Positions 1 to 6,151 are shown, counted from the stretch's first letter. The stretch is DNA of 11,351 nt from an uncultured Bacilli bacterium (GCA_948750805.1 CAPZYV010000022.1:1-11351), one strand, 5' to 3'. Program-made: numbers and translations. Notes: generated by a model from the letters alone, not told the origin.

Positions 1-1
1 T

Positions 2-772
2 GGTGATGGAAGTATAAGATTAATCTATGATGGAACAAGTGCTCATCAAAATGGAGAAGTAACTACAGATAGTATAGCTGTTTCTAATGTAAAATGGTCT
101 CATAAAGATGCTGTTACAGGTGATGAATATTCAAAAAATATAGCTTACGTTGGATTTAAATATACATTAGGAGAAGCTCATGGACTAGGAACCAAATCAA
201 ATGCTTTACAAGAGTTAGAGAAATGGTATACAAGTAATCTTTTTGGTTTTGCAAATAAAATAGACATTAATGCAGGGTTCTGTGGAGATAGAACATCATA
301 TATAAAATCAGGTGAAAGTTATATACTAGGAGTAGGTGATAAATTGCATTTTGGTAGCGTTATAAGAGTATCAATAAATAATAAGCCATCGCTAAAATGT
401 CCAAATATGAGTGATTACTATACTGTTACAAGTTCAAATAAAGGAAACAATTCGCTTACATATCCTATAGCTTTAATCACAGAAGATGAAGTTGCAGTTA
501 GCGGAGGTTTTTATAAGAAGGAAAATGCAAGTTATTATTTGTATAATGGTCAGTCATATTGGTCTATGTCCCCATATTCTTATAGCAAAGATGATAATAT
601 TTGTAGTACTGGGGCAACTTACATCTATTCTTCTGGAGAAATAAATTCTTCTCGAACAAATTCGGTAAATCTTGGCCTTCGTCCAGTAATAAATCTGAAG
701 GCTGATATAGTATTTACCTTCACAGGAACTGGTGAAAAAGGGAGTATTTCTAATCCTTATATAGTTTTATAA
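2..772 (+). CDS. Surface-type protein of the 'RPVINLK' C-terminal family, 5' end outside the window
   Basis: The reading frame is open from the left edge to the TAA at 770-772, so about 256 C-terminal residues are visible and the true start lies upstream; the TTG at 344 is internal. The visible part has a pattern I recognise from large extracellular proteins of gut Firmicutes: GSIRLIYDGTS near the start, VGFKYT, a WYTSNL segment, FCGDRT, TYPIALITEDEV, YLYNGQSYWSMSPY, then LGLRPVINLKADIVF and a terminal NPYIVL. The aromatic/Gly-rich composition and the RPVIN segment resemble the DUF6273-like, possibly FGE/C-lectin-like fold, but that assignment is from memory. No transmembrane or sortase signal is visible at the C-terminus, so attachment must depend on the missing N-terminus. 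Role unknown; exposure on the cell surface is inference. Confidence 0.7.
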   Translation, partial: GDGSIRLIYDGTSAHQNGEVTTDSIAVSNVKWSHKDAVTGDEYSKNIAYVGFKYTLGEAHGLGTKSNALQELEKWYTSNLFGFANKIDINAGFCGDRTSYIKSGESYILGVGDKLHFGSVIRVSINNKPSLKCPNMSDYYTVTSSNKGNNSLTYPIALITEDEVAVSGGFYKKENASYYLYNGQSYWSMSPYSYSKDDNICSTGATYIYSSGEINSSRTNSVNLGLRPVINLKADIVFTFTGTGEKGSISNPYIVL

Positions 773-810
773 TTTATTTGCAAAAAATTTTAAAAAAATA
801 CAATTTTTAC

Positions 811-838
811 TTGATTAATAATTTTATTTTGTTATAAT
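811..838 (+). promoter_or_regulatory. Sigma-A-type promoter with extended -10, for the small RNA
   Basis: A TTGATT -35 (811-816), a 16-bp spacer and a perfect TATAAT -10 (833-838) preceded by TG at 830-831. The predicted transcription start, about seven bases downstream (near 845), coincides with the first base of a perfect hairpin stem. Confidence 0.65.
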
Positions 839-844
839 AGGTTT

Positions 845-938
845 ACCAATTCACTTTTGAAGGCGAATTGGTACTAGTATCACACTAGTCAACCCCTTTT
901 TATTCTTTTTAGAAGTAGATTAATTTCTACTTCTTTTT
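845..938 (+). ncRNA. Putative free-standing small RNA, about 94 nt, class unknown
   Basis: No credible ORF lies here. Downstream of a strong promoter the sequence folds into three consecutive hairpins. Hairpin 1 is ACCAATTC (845-852) with GAATTGGT (865-872), its loop holding a small inner CTT/AAG stem. Hairpin 2 is ACTAGT (873-878) with ACTAGT (884-889) around a 5-nt loop. A single-stranded C/T-rich linker follows, CAACCCC plus U-rich sequence (890-910). The third hairpin, 911-934, is an intrinsic terminator. The unpaired CCCC stretch could pair with G-rich ribosome binding sites, as C-rich motifs do in several Firmicute regulatory sRNAs; that is inference. I do not recognise a known riboswitch or RNA family. 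It could instead be a leader or a transcription-attenuating 3' element of the upstream gene. Confidence 0.5.
911..938 (+). terminator. Intrinsic terminator of the small RNA
   Basis: A perfect 9-bp stem AGAAGTAGA (911-919) / TCTACTTCT (926-934) with a 6-nt loop, followed by a T run through 938. The next sequence, TGT-TATAAT at 938-946, is itself an extended -10 box, so termination and possible re-initiation are packed together. Confidence 0.8.
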
Positions 939-965
939 GTTATAATGAAAAACTTTAATAATTTA

Positions 966-994
966 TTGGTAATCTTTATTTATTATGCTATAAT
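966..994 (+). promoter_or_regulatory. Promoter of the lipoprotein-yjbR-gyrI operon
   Basis: TTGGTA (966-971), a 17-bp spacer and TATAAT (989-994) with an extended TGC at 986-988. The predicted start near 1001 leaves a leader of under 20 nt. A second extended -10 (TGT-TATAAT, 938-946) lies upstream but has no clear -35. Confidence 0.6.
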
Positions 995-1017
995 TTAAAA
1001 AAGAGTTGATGATATTT

Positions 1018-1470
1018 GTGAAAAAGATAATAGTTATTTTATGTTTGATAATTTTTATAGTAGGATGTCAAAAAGAAAATAATAAAATAAATTTAGGTAA
1101 ATTAAATTATGATTATAAAATTGACTTGTTAAAAAAAGATTCGTGTAGTAATGATATAGAAGAGTATTATGAAATTAATAAACAAAAAATTTATTATGTT
1201 TGTTTAAAAGAGTTTTATGTTCAAGAAAATAATCACAAAATTGCTTTAAAAGACTACTTAGAAAATGAAGATATAAAAAATATTTTAGATGAAATGAATA
1301 TAATTAATGTATATAAAGATGGTGGTACAACTATATATCGTGATAATGATAAAAAATTAAGTTCTGATGGTTTTACAATAATAAGATGTAATACTATAGA
1401 TGGAAATAAAAATATTTATATTGGTCCTAATAACTTAGAATATCAAGATAGTTTTTGTAAAAACAATTAG
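1018..1470 (+). CDS. Small lipoprotein of unknown function
   Basis: A secreted, lipid-anchored protein of about 150 residues. The N-terminus is a textbook lipoprotein signal: two lysines, a hydrophobic run of about 13 residues, then the lipobox I-V-G-C with the lipidated cysteine at residue 17. After it comes a hydrophilic, Lys/Asn-rich domain with three further cysteines (in DSCSND, IIRCNT and DSFCKN), which could form disulphides outside the cell. The start is ambiguous. GTG 1018 is chosen because the predicted transcript begins near 1001, giving it a short leader with GAGTTGAT at suitable spacing; ATG 1009 or TTG 1006 would leave almost no leader. It is the first gene of an apparent operon, 9 bp before the YjbR-like gene. 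No family recognised. Confidence 0.7.
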   Translation: MKKIIVILCLIIFIVGCQKENNKINLGKLNYDYKIDLLKKDSCSNDIEEYYEINKQKIYYVCLKEFYVQENNHKIALKDYLENEDIKNILDEMNIINVYKDGGTTIYRDNDKKLSSDGFTIIRCNTIDGNKNIYIGPNNLEYQDSFCKNN

Positions 1471-1479
1471 AGGTTTATT

Positions 1480-2157
1480 ATGAATATAGAAGAAGAAATT
1501 TTTAAAAATGCTAATATAGATTTTCTAAAATTAGAAAAGTATGGTTTTAGAAAAAGTGATGATAATTTTTATAATTATGAAAAGATATTATTAAAAAATT
1601 TTAAAGTAAATATAAATATTTCTAGTATTGGTGTTATAAAAGGTAAAATTATAGACTTAAATACTTTAGATGAATATACTGGGTATAGGATTAAAAATCC
1701 CGTAGGAGAGTTTGCAAATAGAATTTTAGAACTTTATCAGAATTTATTATTAGATATCAAAGATAAATGTTTTAATATAAATTATTTTGTTGGTAGTCAA
1801 GCAAATAGGATAAGTAATTATATTATTGAAAAATATGGTGATTATCCGGAATTTTTATGGGATAACTTACCAGAATTTGGAGTATTTAGAAATAAAAATA
1901 ATCAAAAATGGTATGGGATTATATATAATATTTTAAAATCTAAAATTACACCAGGAAGTGGTTATGTAGATGCAATAAATGTTAAAGCTAAAGAAGAAGA
2001 TGTTACAATATTAAAAAATAAAAAAGGTATTTATGATGGTTATCATTCTAATAAAAAATATTGGATTACTATTATTTTAGATGAAACTTTAAAAGATGAG
2101 GAAATATTTAAATTAATTGATAATTCTTATAATTTAATAAAAGGAAGTAAAAGGTGA
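1480..2157 (+). CDS. MmcQ/YjbR family protein with N-terminal extension
   Basis: 225 residues. The C-terminal part (about 160-225) matches the YjbR/CyaY-like fold: a VDAINVKAKEEDV strand region, then GIYDGYHSNKKYWITIILDETLKDEEIFKLIDNSY, split here as GYHSNKKYW (the conserved H-x-N-K-x-W) and the closing helix DEEIFKLIDNSYNLI. Residues 1-100 form an extra domain seen in longer Firmicute members, with EYTGYRI and GEFANRILELYQ. The middle has PEFLWDNLPEFGVFRN, typical of the family. YjbR proteins have a DNA-binding-like fold but no firmly established role, so none is claimed. The SD (AGAGG) overlaps the stop of the lipoprotein gene, and its own stop overlaps the SD of the GyrI-like gene, indicating an operon with coupled translation. 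Confidence 0.8.
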   Translation: MNIEEEIFKNANIDFLKLEKYGFRKSDDNFYNYEKILLKNFKVNINISSIGVIKGKIIDLNTLDEYTGYRIKNPVGEFANRILELYQNLLLDIKDKCFNINYFVGSQANRISNYIIEKYGDYPEFLWDNLPEFGVFRNKNNQKWYGIIYNILKSKITPGSGYVDAINVKAKEEDVTILKNKKGIYDGYHSNKKYWITIILDETLKDEEIFKLIDNSYNLIKGSKR

Positions 2158-2162
2158 TAAAG

Positions 2163-2801
2163 ATGACATTTGACTATAAAAAAGAATATAAGGAATTTTA
2201 TATGCCTAAAAATAAACCGAGTATTGTAACTATACCTAAAATGAATTATTTGGCAGTCAAAGGAAAAGGCAATCCGAATGAAGAAAATAGTGAATATAAA
2301 AAATCTATTGGATTATTATATGCGATAGCTTTTACAATTAAAATGAGTTATAAGGGTTCATATAAAATAGATGGCTATTTTAGTTATGTTATTCCACATT
2401 TAGAAGGATTTTGGTGGCAAGAAAATAATACCGAGCTAGACTATAATCATAAAGAGGATATGAATTTTATTTCTCTTATTAGATTACCAGATTTTGTAAC
2501 TAAGAGTGATTTTGAATGGGCTATAAAAGAAGCCACAAATAAAAAAGGAATTGATTATAGGAAAGTAGAATTTTTAACTTATGAAGAAGGAGAGTGCGTA
2601 CAATGTATGCATATAGGTTCTTATGATGATGAGGCAGCTACTATAAATTTAATGCATGAATATATGAAAGAAAATGGATATGAATTAGATATTACTGATA
2701 CTAGATATCATCATGAAATATATCTTAGTGACCCGAGAAGATGTAATGTTAATAATTTAAAAACTGTAATAAGGCATCCGATTAAAAAAATAGAAAAATA
2801 A
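2163..2801 (+). CDS. GyrI-like small-molecule-binding domain protein
   Basis: 212 residues, probably one GyrI-like (SHS2-duplication) domain as found in effector-binding modules of multidrug regulators and in stand-alone forms. Visible hallmarks are the early PKMNYLAVKGKGNPNE segment, the aromatic stretch HLEGFWWQEN, DFEWAIKEA, the central EEGECVQCMHIGSYDDEAATI, and the C-terminal HHEIYLSDPRR followed by KTVIRHPI. The Y-L-S-D-P-R and HIGSYDDE signatures are characteristic of the stand-alone Firmicute type. No DNA-binding domain is present, so it probably binds, sequesters or hydrolyses a hydrophobic compound in the cytosol rather than regulating directly. ATG 2163 is preferred over GTG 2154 because AGGTGAT (2152-2158) sits just ahead of it. 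Last gene of the operon; a weak hairpin follows. Confidence 0.8.
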   Translation: MTFDYKKEYKEFYMPKNKPSIVTIPKMNYLAVKGKGNPNEENSEYKKSIGLLYAIAFTIKMSYKGSYKIDGYFSYVIPHLEGFWWQENNTELDYNHKEDMNFISLIRLPDFVTKSDFEWAIKEATNKKGIDYRKVEFLTYEEGECVQCMHIGSYDDEAATINLMHEYMKENGYELDITDTRYHHEIYLSDPRRCNVNNLKTVIRHPIKKIEK

Positions 2802-2831
2802 GTATTGCTAAAAAGTATACTTTATGATAAG

Positions 2832-2855
2832 CTAATAATGTTATTTATTAGTTTT
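2832..2855 (+). terminator. Weak terminator-like hairpin before the tRNA
   Basis: CTAATAA (2832-2838) pairs with TTATTAG (2845-2851) around a 6-nt loop and is followed by TTTT up to the first base of the tRNA. The stem is almost all A-T, so termination would be inefficient; it may instead be a processing element between the operon and the tRNA. I found no convincing separate tRNA promoter, so read-through from upstream may supply the tRNA. Confidence 0.3.
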
Positions 2856-2930
2856 GGTCTATTGGTCAAGTGGTTAAGACGCCACCCTCTCAAGGTGGAA
2901 TCACGGGTTCGAATCCCGTATGGACTACCA
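2856..2930 (+). tRNA. tRNA-Glu, anticodon CTC
   Basis: A complete cloverleaf with encoded CCA. The acceptor GGTCTAT pairs with ATGGACT (2920-2926), with a G-U pair at 1-72. The D arm contains GGTTAAGAC. The anticodon stem CCACC/GGTGG encloses CTCTCAA, giving anticodon CTC at 2889-2891. The T arm is ACGGG-TTCGAAT-CCCGT, the discriminator is A and the end is CCA (2928-2930). It closely resembles Bacillus tRNA-Glu except for the anticodon: CTC reads GAG only, whereas the usual Firmicute tRNA-Glu is TTC and reads GAA and GAG. Confidence 0.95.
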
Positions 2931-2940
2931 AAAATGTATT

Positions 2941-2961
2941 AAACAGCTAAGGCTGTTTTTT
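2941..2961 (+). terminator. Intrinsic terminator of the tRNA
   Basis: AAACAGC (2941-2947) pairs with GCTGTTT (2952-2958) around a TAAG loop, and the T run continues to 2961. It separates the tRNA from the next promoter, which begins two bases later. Confidence 0.85.
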
Positions 2962-2962
2962 A

Positions 2963-2991
2963 TTGACTTTTAACTATCTTTTTGCTAGTAT
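2963..2991 (+). promoter_or_regulatory. Promoter of the DUF3419-like gene
   Basis: TTGACT (2963-2968), a 17-bp spacer and TAGTAT (2986-2991), with an extended TGC at 2983-2985. The start would fall about 20 bases before ATG 3017. Confidence 0.6.
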
Positions 2992-3016
2992 ATTATATTA
3001 ACAAAAGGTGGTAATT

Positions 3017-3910
3017 ATGGAACAAATAAATTTAAGAGAAGCAATAGATGCTAGTAAAACTATAATGAAAAATAATGGTAGTAAAGACCACTATTTTTCA
3101 GGATATGGTCAATGTTGTTTTCGTACTAATGAAAATATACAATTAAGTTTAGGAAACTTAGAATTTAATAAAGAACGAGCTCTAAGTGTTATGGCAAGTG
3201 GGGACCAAGTGTTTAATTTAATTTATTTAGGAGTAAAAGACATAGATGCTTTTGATATAAACGCTTTAACTTATTTTGTATATCAATTAAGACAGGCTAT
3301 ATTTTTAGCTTATGGTTATGAAAAGAGTTCTTTCATTGAAGCACTATTTATGAACCGTAACTGTAATCCTGAACAATTATTAGAAATATTAAAGTCTTTA
3401 AGACCTTTTATGAGTGATGATGCATATACATATTTTGAGGAAATATTAAAATATAATTGTTATTTAAGTAGTTTACAAGATATTGGAAATCAATTTCCAT
3501 TTTTATGCAAAAGACACGCAGCTTTTATGAGTAATAATTTATATAATAAAAGTAAAAGTGGATTTCAAAGATTACAAGACAATTTGACTTCCTCTTCTGT
3601 TCGTTTTATGAATAGTGATATAGAAAGTTTGCCTTCAATATTAGATAAAGAGTATGATATTATGCATTTTTCTGATATTGTTCAATCTTACGTGTTAAAA
3701 CAAGAGGGAAGAGAATTTATGGAACTAATGTGGCAATTTTATCAAAAATTAAAAGCTAATGGATTAATTATAAATTATTTTTTAAGTAGTTTTGATTTAG
3801 ATATGCTTATGCTTGATATGAAATATTTTCGAAATTTAGGATTTGAAGGAGCAGTTCGTACAAGAACTAATAGAAAAAATAGCCATGCTCTAATTATGCG
3901 TAAAAGATAA
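3017..3910 (+). CDS. SAM-dependent transferase-like protein (DUF3419/BtaA-like)
   Basis: 297 residues with a Rossmann-type SAM-binding signature. Residues about 55-84 read ALSVMASGDQVFNLIYLG followed by KDIDAFDIN, the glycine-poor motif I and acidic loop seen in DUF3419 proteins and betaine-lipid synthase-type 3-amino-3-carboxypropyl transferases (pattern: LTIxSSGDxxLNLLLxG..V.AVDLNP.Q). The next segment, YQLRQAIFLAYGYEKFIEAL-like, is the helix that typically follows. Later YDIMHFSDIVQSYV and LKANGLIINYFLSS look like the post-motif strands of a methyltransferase fold. Many Bacilli carry such proteins with unknown substrate; whether it transfers methyl or aminocarboxypropyl groups cannot be told. 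ATG 3017 is chosen over GTG 3008 because AAGGTGG (3005-3011) is positioned for it. Monocistronic, with its own promoter. Confidence 0.65.
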   Translation: MEQINLREAIDASKTIMKNNGSKDHYFSGYGQCCFRTNENIQLSLGNLEFNKERALSVMASGDQVFNLIYLGVKDIDAFDINALTYFVYQLRQAIFLAYGYEKSSFIEALFMNRNCNPEQLLEILKSLRPFMSDDAYTYFEEILKYNCYLSSLQDIGNQFPFLCKRHAAFMSNNLYNKSKSGFQRLQDNLTSSSVRFMNSDIESLPSILDKEYDIMHFSDIVQSYVLKQEGREFMELMWQFYQKLKANGLIINYFLSSFDLDMLMLDMKYFRNLGFEGAVRTRTNRKNSHALIMRKR

Positions 3911-3984
3911 TATATAATGTAAACCATTAATATTAAAACTAGAAAAGTAATTATTTTTTTAGTAAAATTATTATAGTGATTAAT

Positions 3985-4497
3985 ATGAAAATAAAAGTAT
4001 ACAATTATGATAATTTAAAAGAAAGTGATATTACTGATAAAATAGTACGTGTTAAAGCTTTAATGATAAACAGTAATAAAGAAATCTTATTATGTGAAGA
4101 TTTTGATACAATTCAGTATCCTGGAGGACATTTAGAAGATGGTGAATCTTTAGAAAATGGTTTAAAAAGAGAAGTGTTAGAAGAAACGGGGATAATTTTA
4201 AAAGGTAGTTTTGAACCGTTTTTTGCTATAAAGTATTTTTTAAAAGATTATCCTATAAAAGGTAATAATCGAAGTTTAGAAATTTATTATTTTTATATTT
4301 TTACTGATGAATTATATAATTTAGATAATATAAATTTAGATGACCAAGAACGAAAGGGTAATTTTAAAAGATTTTATGTTTCTTTAAAAGAATTTAATAA
4401 ATTTTTAGATGAAAACATGCATAAAAATGAATTTAATAGAGTAGTAAATAGAGAAATGAAATTAGCTATGAAAAACTTAAAAAAATCAAAGAGGTAA
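3985..4497 (+). CDS. Nudix hydrolase
   Basis: 170 residues. A complete Nudix box G-x5-E-x7-R-E-V-x-E-E-x-G-I runs from G48 to I70, with E63, E66 and E67 as the metal-binding residues. It is preceded by the strand VRVKALMINSNKEILLCE and by the YPGGHLEDGES entry loop. Such enzymes hydrolyse nucleoside diphosphates linked to another moiety; the substrate cannot be read from sequence. Most of the C-terminal 60 residues is charged and helical. ATG 3985 follows AGTGAT at short distance; the upstream GTG 3976 is part of that SD-like sequence. Its stop overlaps the ATG at 4497 of the RNHCP gene by one base, so the two are translationally coupled. Confidence 0.9.
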   Translation: MKIKVYNYDNLKESDITDKIVRVKALMINSNKEILLCEDFDTIQYPGGHLEDGESLENGLKREVLEETGIILKGSFEPFFAIKYFLKDYPIKGNNRSLEIYYFYIFTDELYNLDNINLDDQERKGNFKRFYVSLKEFNKFLDENMHKNEFNRVVNREMKLAMKNLKKSKR

Positions 4498-4499
4498 TG

Positions 4500-4826
4500 A
4501 TGGAAGATAAAAGATTTAGAATGATTGATGAAGAATTTACATGTGCAGTCTGTGGTATAAAAGTACCACCTTTAGGATATACTGCAAGAGACCATTGCCC
4601 AAATTGTTTGTGTTCATTACATTTAGATATAAATCCGGGTGATAGAGCATGCGATTGTGAAGGAGTTTTAAAACCAATTGGTATTGAAAAAGGAAAAAAA
4701 GATAGCATAAAAATAATTTATAAATGTACATGTTGTGGAATAATAAAGAGAAATAAAGCCTCTAAGGATGATAATTACAATTTAATTCTTGATATAATGA
4801 GTAATCCTATTGATATATCTTATTGA
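4500..4826 (+). CDS. RNHCP domain zinc-finger protein
   Basis: 108 residues matching the small RNHCP family, named for the motif seen here as RDHCPNC (from about residue 29). Four Cys clusters are visible: CAVCG, HCPNCLC, ACDCEG and CTCCG. They alternate with the family's NPGDRA and KPIG elements and a final ASKDDNYN helix start. The arrangement suggests two zinc ribbons. Cytosolic; nucleic-acid binding is often assumed for such folds but is not shown. The first ATG at 4497 overlaps the Nudix stop; ATG 4500 has better spacing from GAGG (4491-4494). The last codons lie inside a 13-bp tandem duplication that supplies the stop codon. Confidence 0.88.
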   Translation: MEDKRFRMIDEEFTCAVCGIKVPPLGYTARDHCPNCLCSLHLDINPGDRACDCEGVLKPIGIEKGKKDSIKIIYKCTCCGIIKRNKASKDDNYNLILDIMSNPIDISY

Positions 4827-4834
4827 TATATCTT
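4809..4834 (+). repeat. Perfect 13-bp tandem duplication across a stop codon
   Basis: ATTGATATATCTT occurs twice head to tail at 4809-4821 and 4822-4834. The first copy encodes IDIS of the RNHCP protein. The second contains the TGA stop (4824-4826). With a single copy the frame would read on through SYKQHGR before a TAA. Confidence 0.9.
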
Positions 4835-4904
4835 ATAAACAACATGGAAGATAAGCAAATTTTACTATGTTTTACAATTATATATAACCCTTTTTTAAAA
4901 AGTT

Positions 4905-4913
4905 TGTTATAAT
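4905..4913 (+). promoter_or_regulatory. Extended -10 promoter of metA
   Basis: TG-T-TATAAT with no good -35 at the expected distance. The leader to ATG 4954 would be only about 30 nt, which leaves no room for a SAM riboswitch or a T-box. Confidence 0.5.
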
Positions 4914-4953
4914 AGTAATAAGAAACTTAATATAATTATGTAGAAGGTGAATT

Positions 4954-5820
4954 ATGGCAATTTTGTTAAATAAAAAATTAGAAGTGGCAGCAAAATTAAC
5001 ATCAGTTAACTTTATTAACGAAATAAATATGGATAAGCCTCACGTAAAAGTAGGAATTTTAAATTTAATGCCAACTTTAGAGGATACTGAAAGGCAATTA
5101 ATTGTTGCTTTAGATAATCCTATTTTGCAAGTCGAATTAGATTTTATTTATTTAGATAGTAAAAATATGGATTTAGAAAAAATTGCATATTTTAAAAAGT
5201 ATTATAAATCTTTTAGTGAAATAAAAGATGATTATTATGATGGAATGATTGTAACAGGAGCACCTTTAGAACATATTCCATATCAAGATGTAATTTATAT
5301 TGATGAGCTTAAAAACTTCTTTAAATATACCAAAACTAATGTTAAATCAACTATATTTTTATGTTGGGCATCACAGTTTGGTCTTCAATATTTTTATGGG
5401 GTTAATAGATATAATCTTCCTCAAAAATTATCTGGTTTATATGAACATTATATTGTTCAAAATACTGATTTAGTTAGAGGTTTTGATGATAAATTCTATA
5501 TACCTCAATCTAGATATTGTAGTCTAATTGAATCTGATATTATTAAAATAAAAGATTTAGTTTTAACAAGTAAATCTAATGAATCAGGAGTATATATTGT
5601 TGAAAGTAAAGACAAAAGTAAAATCTTCTTAACTGGTCATGCAGAATATGATATTGATACTCTTGATAAGGAATATCGTCGTGATATAAATAAAGGTTTA
5701 GATATAGATGTTCCTAAAAATTATTATTATAATGATGACCCAAATAAAGCACCACTTTATAAATGGCATGCTCATTCAACTCTTTTATACCATAATTGGT
5801 TATATTATTATGTATATTAA
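4954..5820 (+). CDS. metA: Homoserine O-acyltransferase, probably acetyl-CoA type
   Basis: 288 residues, slightly shorter than the usual 300-310. It activates homoserine for methionine synthesis by acylating its hydroxyl group. The family's class-I amidotransferase-like fold is clear. Nucleophile Cys137 lies in FLCWASQFGL, and His229 and Glu231 lie in TGHAEYD. VRGFDD, SRYCS and the C-terminal SNWLNYYVYQ-like end are also present. Residue 106, in VTGAPLEHIP, is glutamate; at this position family enzymes with Glu use acetyl-CoA and those with Gly use succinyl-CoA, so acetyl-homoserine is predicted. Oddities: NLMPTLEDTE replaces the usual NLMPKKIETE, removing a conserved lysine, and CWASQF replaces CWGAQA. 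SD AGAAGGTGA precedes ATG 4954. Monocistronic, and no other methionine genes are nearby. Confidence 0.9.
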   Translation: MAILLNKKLEVAAKLTSVNFINEINMDKPHVKVGILNLMPTLEDTERQLIVALDNPILQVELDFIYLDSKNMDLEKIAYFKKYYKSFSEIKDDYYDGMIVTGAPLEHIPYQDVIYIDELKNFFKYTKTNVKSTIFLCWASQFGLQYFYGVNRYNLPQKLSGLYEHYIVQNTDLVRGFDDKFYIPQSRYCSLIESDIIKIKDLVLTSKSNESGVYIVESKDKSKIFLTGHAEYDIDTLDKEYRRDINKGLDIDVPKNYYYNDDPNKAPLYKWHAHSTLLYHNWLYYYVY

Positions 5821-5839
5821 AAAAAGAGCCAAAGCTCTA
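5819..5839 (-). terminator. Terminator of the leftward XRE gene, shared with the metA 3' end
   Basis: The stem is AGAGC (5825-5829) with GCTCT (5834-5838) and a 4-nt loop. On the minus strand it directly overlaps the TAG stop of the XRE gene and is followed by a six-T run that lies over the metA stop. On the plus strand a T-rich tail comes only 10 bases later, so it works best leftward. Confidence 0.75.
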
Positions 5840-6100
5840 ATTAGTTGTTTTTACTTTTTCATCAATTCTTTTCTTAGTAACAATATGATTTTCGTTATAA
5901 GTAATTAAATCAGATGACAAAACTCCAATTTTTGCTGCTAGCTCTTCTATAGAATCAATAGTTAAATTTTCTCTACCACGTTCAATATTAGCTAAATATT
6001 TAGGGTTTAAGTTAAGTGATGCATAATATTTTTCTTGACTTAAACCAGTTTTATAACGATAATATTTAAGATTCATACCAACAAGTTCTTTTAAATTCAT
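5837..6100 (-). CDS. Small XRE-family helix-turn-helix regulator A
   Basis: 87 residues, a single HTH_3/XRE DNA-binding domain. Residues about 10-60 read LKYYRYKTGLSQEKYYASL, NLNPKYLANIERGRENL and TIDSIEELAAKIGVLSSDLI, the standard helix 1-5 arrangement with recognition helix PKYLANIERG. The C-terminal 20 residues are basic and have no recognisable domain, so no ligand or peptidase module is present. GAGGAG lies 9-10 bases before the start at 6100. It is transcribed divergently from XRE gene B, and the two start codons are 120 bp apart with back-to-back promoters. Autoregulation and cross-regulation through that region is inferred from layout. Confidence 0.88.
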   Translation of the reverse strand: MNLKELVGMNLKYYRYKTGLSQEKYYASLNLNPKYLANIERGRENLTIDSIEELAAKIGVLSSDLITYNENHIVTKKRIDEKVKTTN

Positions 6101-6122
6101 TCCAAACTTCTCCTCATACTTA

Positions 6123-6151
6123 ATATTATTGATAATTAGTTACAATGTCTA
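6123..6151 (-). promoter_or_regulatory. Promoter of XRE regulator A
   Basis: Reading leftward: TAGACA (-35, plus-strand 6146-6151), a 17-bp spacer and TAATAT (-10, plus-strand 6123-6128). The -10 matches the consensus at four of six positions, so this is weaker than the opposing promoter. Confidence 0.45.

Noticed and set aside
344..772. ORF starting at TTG 344
   Set aside because: The same frame is open back to the window edge with continuous homology-like protein sequence, so 344 is internal.
2813..2822. AAGTATACTT palindrome before the tRNA
   Set aside because: A short AT-rich palindrome expected by chance, with no associated promoter or terminator tail.
4466..4731. Minus-strand ORFs opposite the RNHCP gene (4466-4708 and 4537-4731)
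   Set aside because: They overlap a well-supported zinc-finger gene and have no ribosome binding site or recognisable protein content.
4914..4953. SAM riboswitch or T-box in front of metA
   Set aside because: The leader from the only visible promoter is about 30-35 nt, too short, and no box motifs are present.
5708..5908. Plus-strand ORF over the metA 3' end
   Set aside because: Out-of-frame shadow of metA running through the terminator into the opposite-strand XRE gene.
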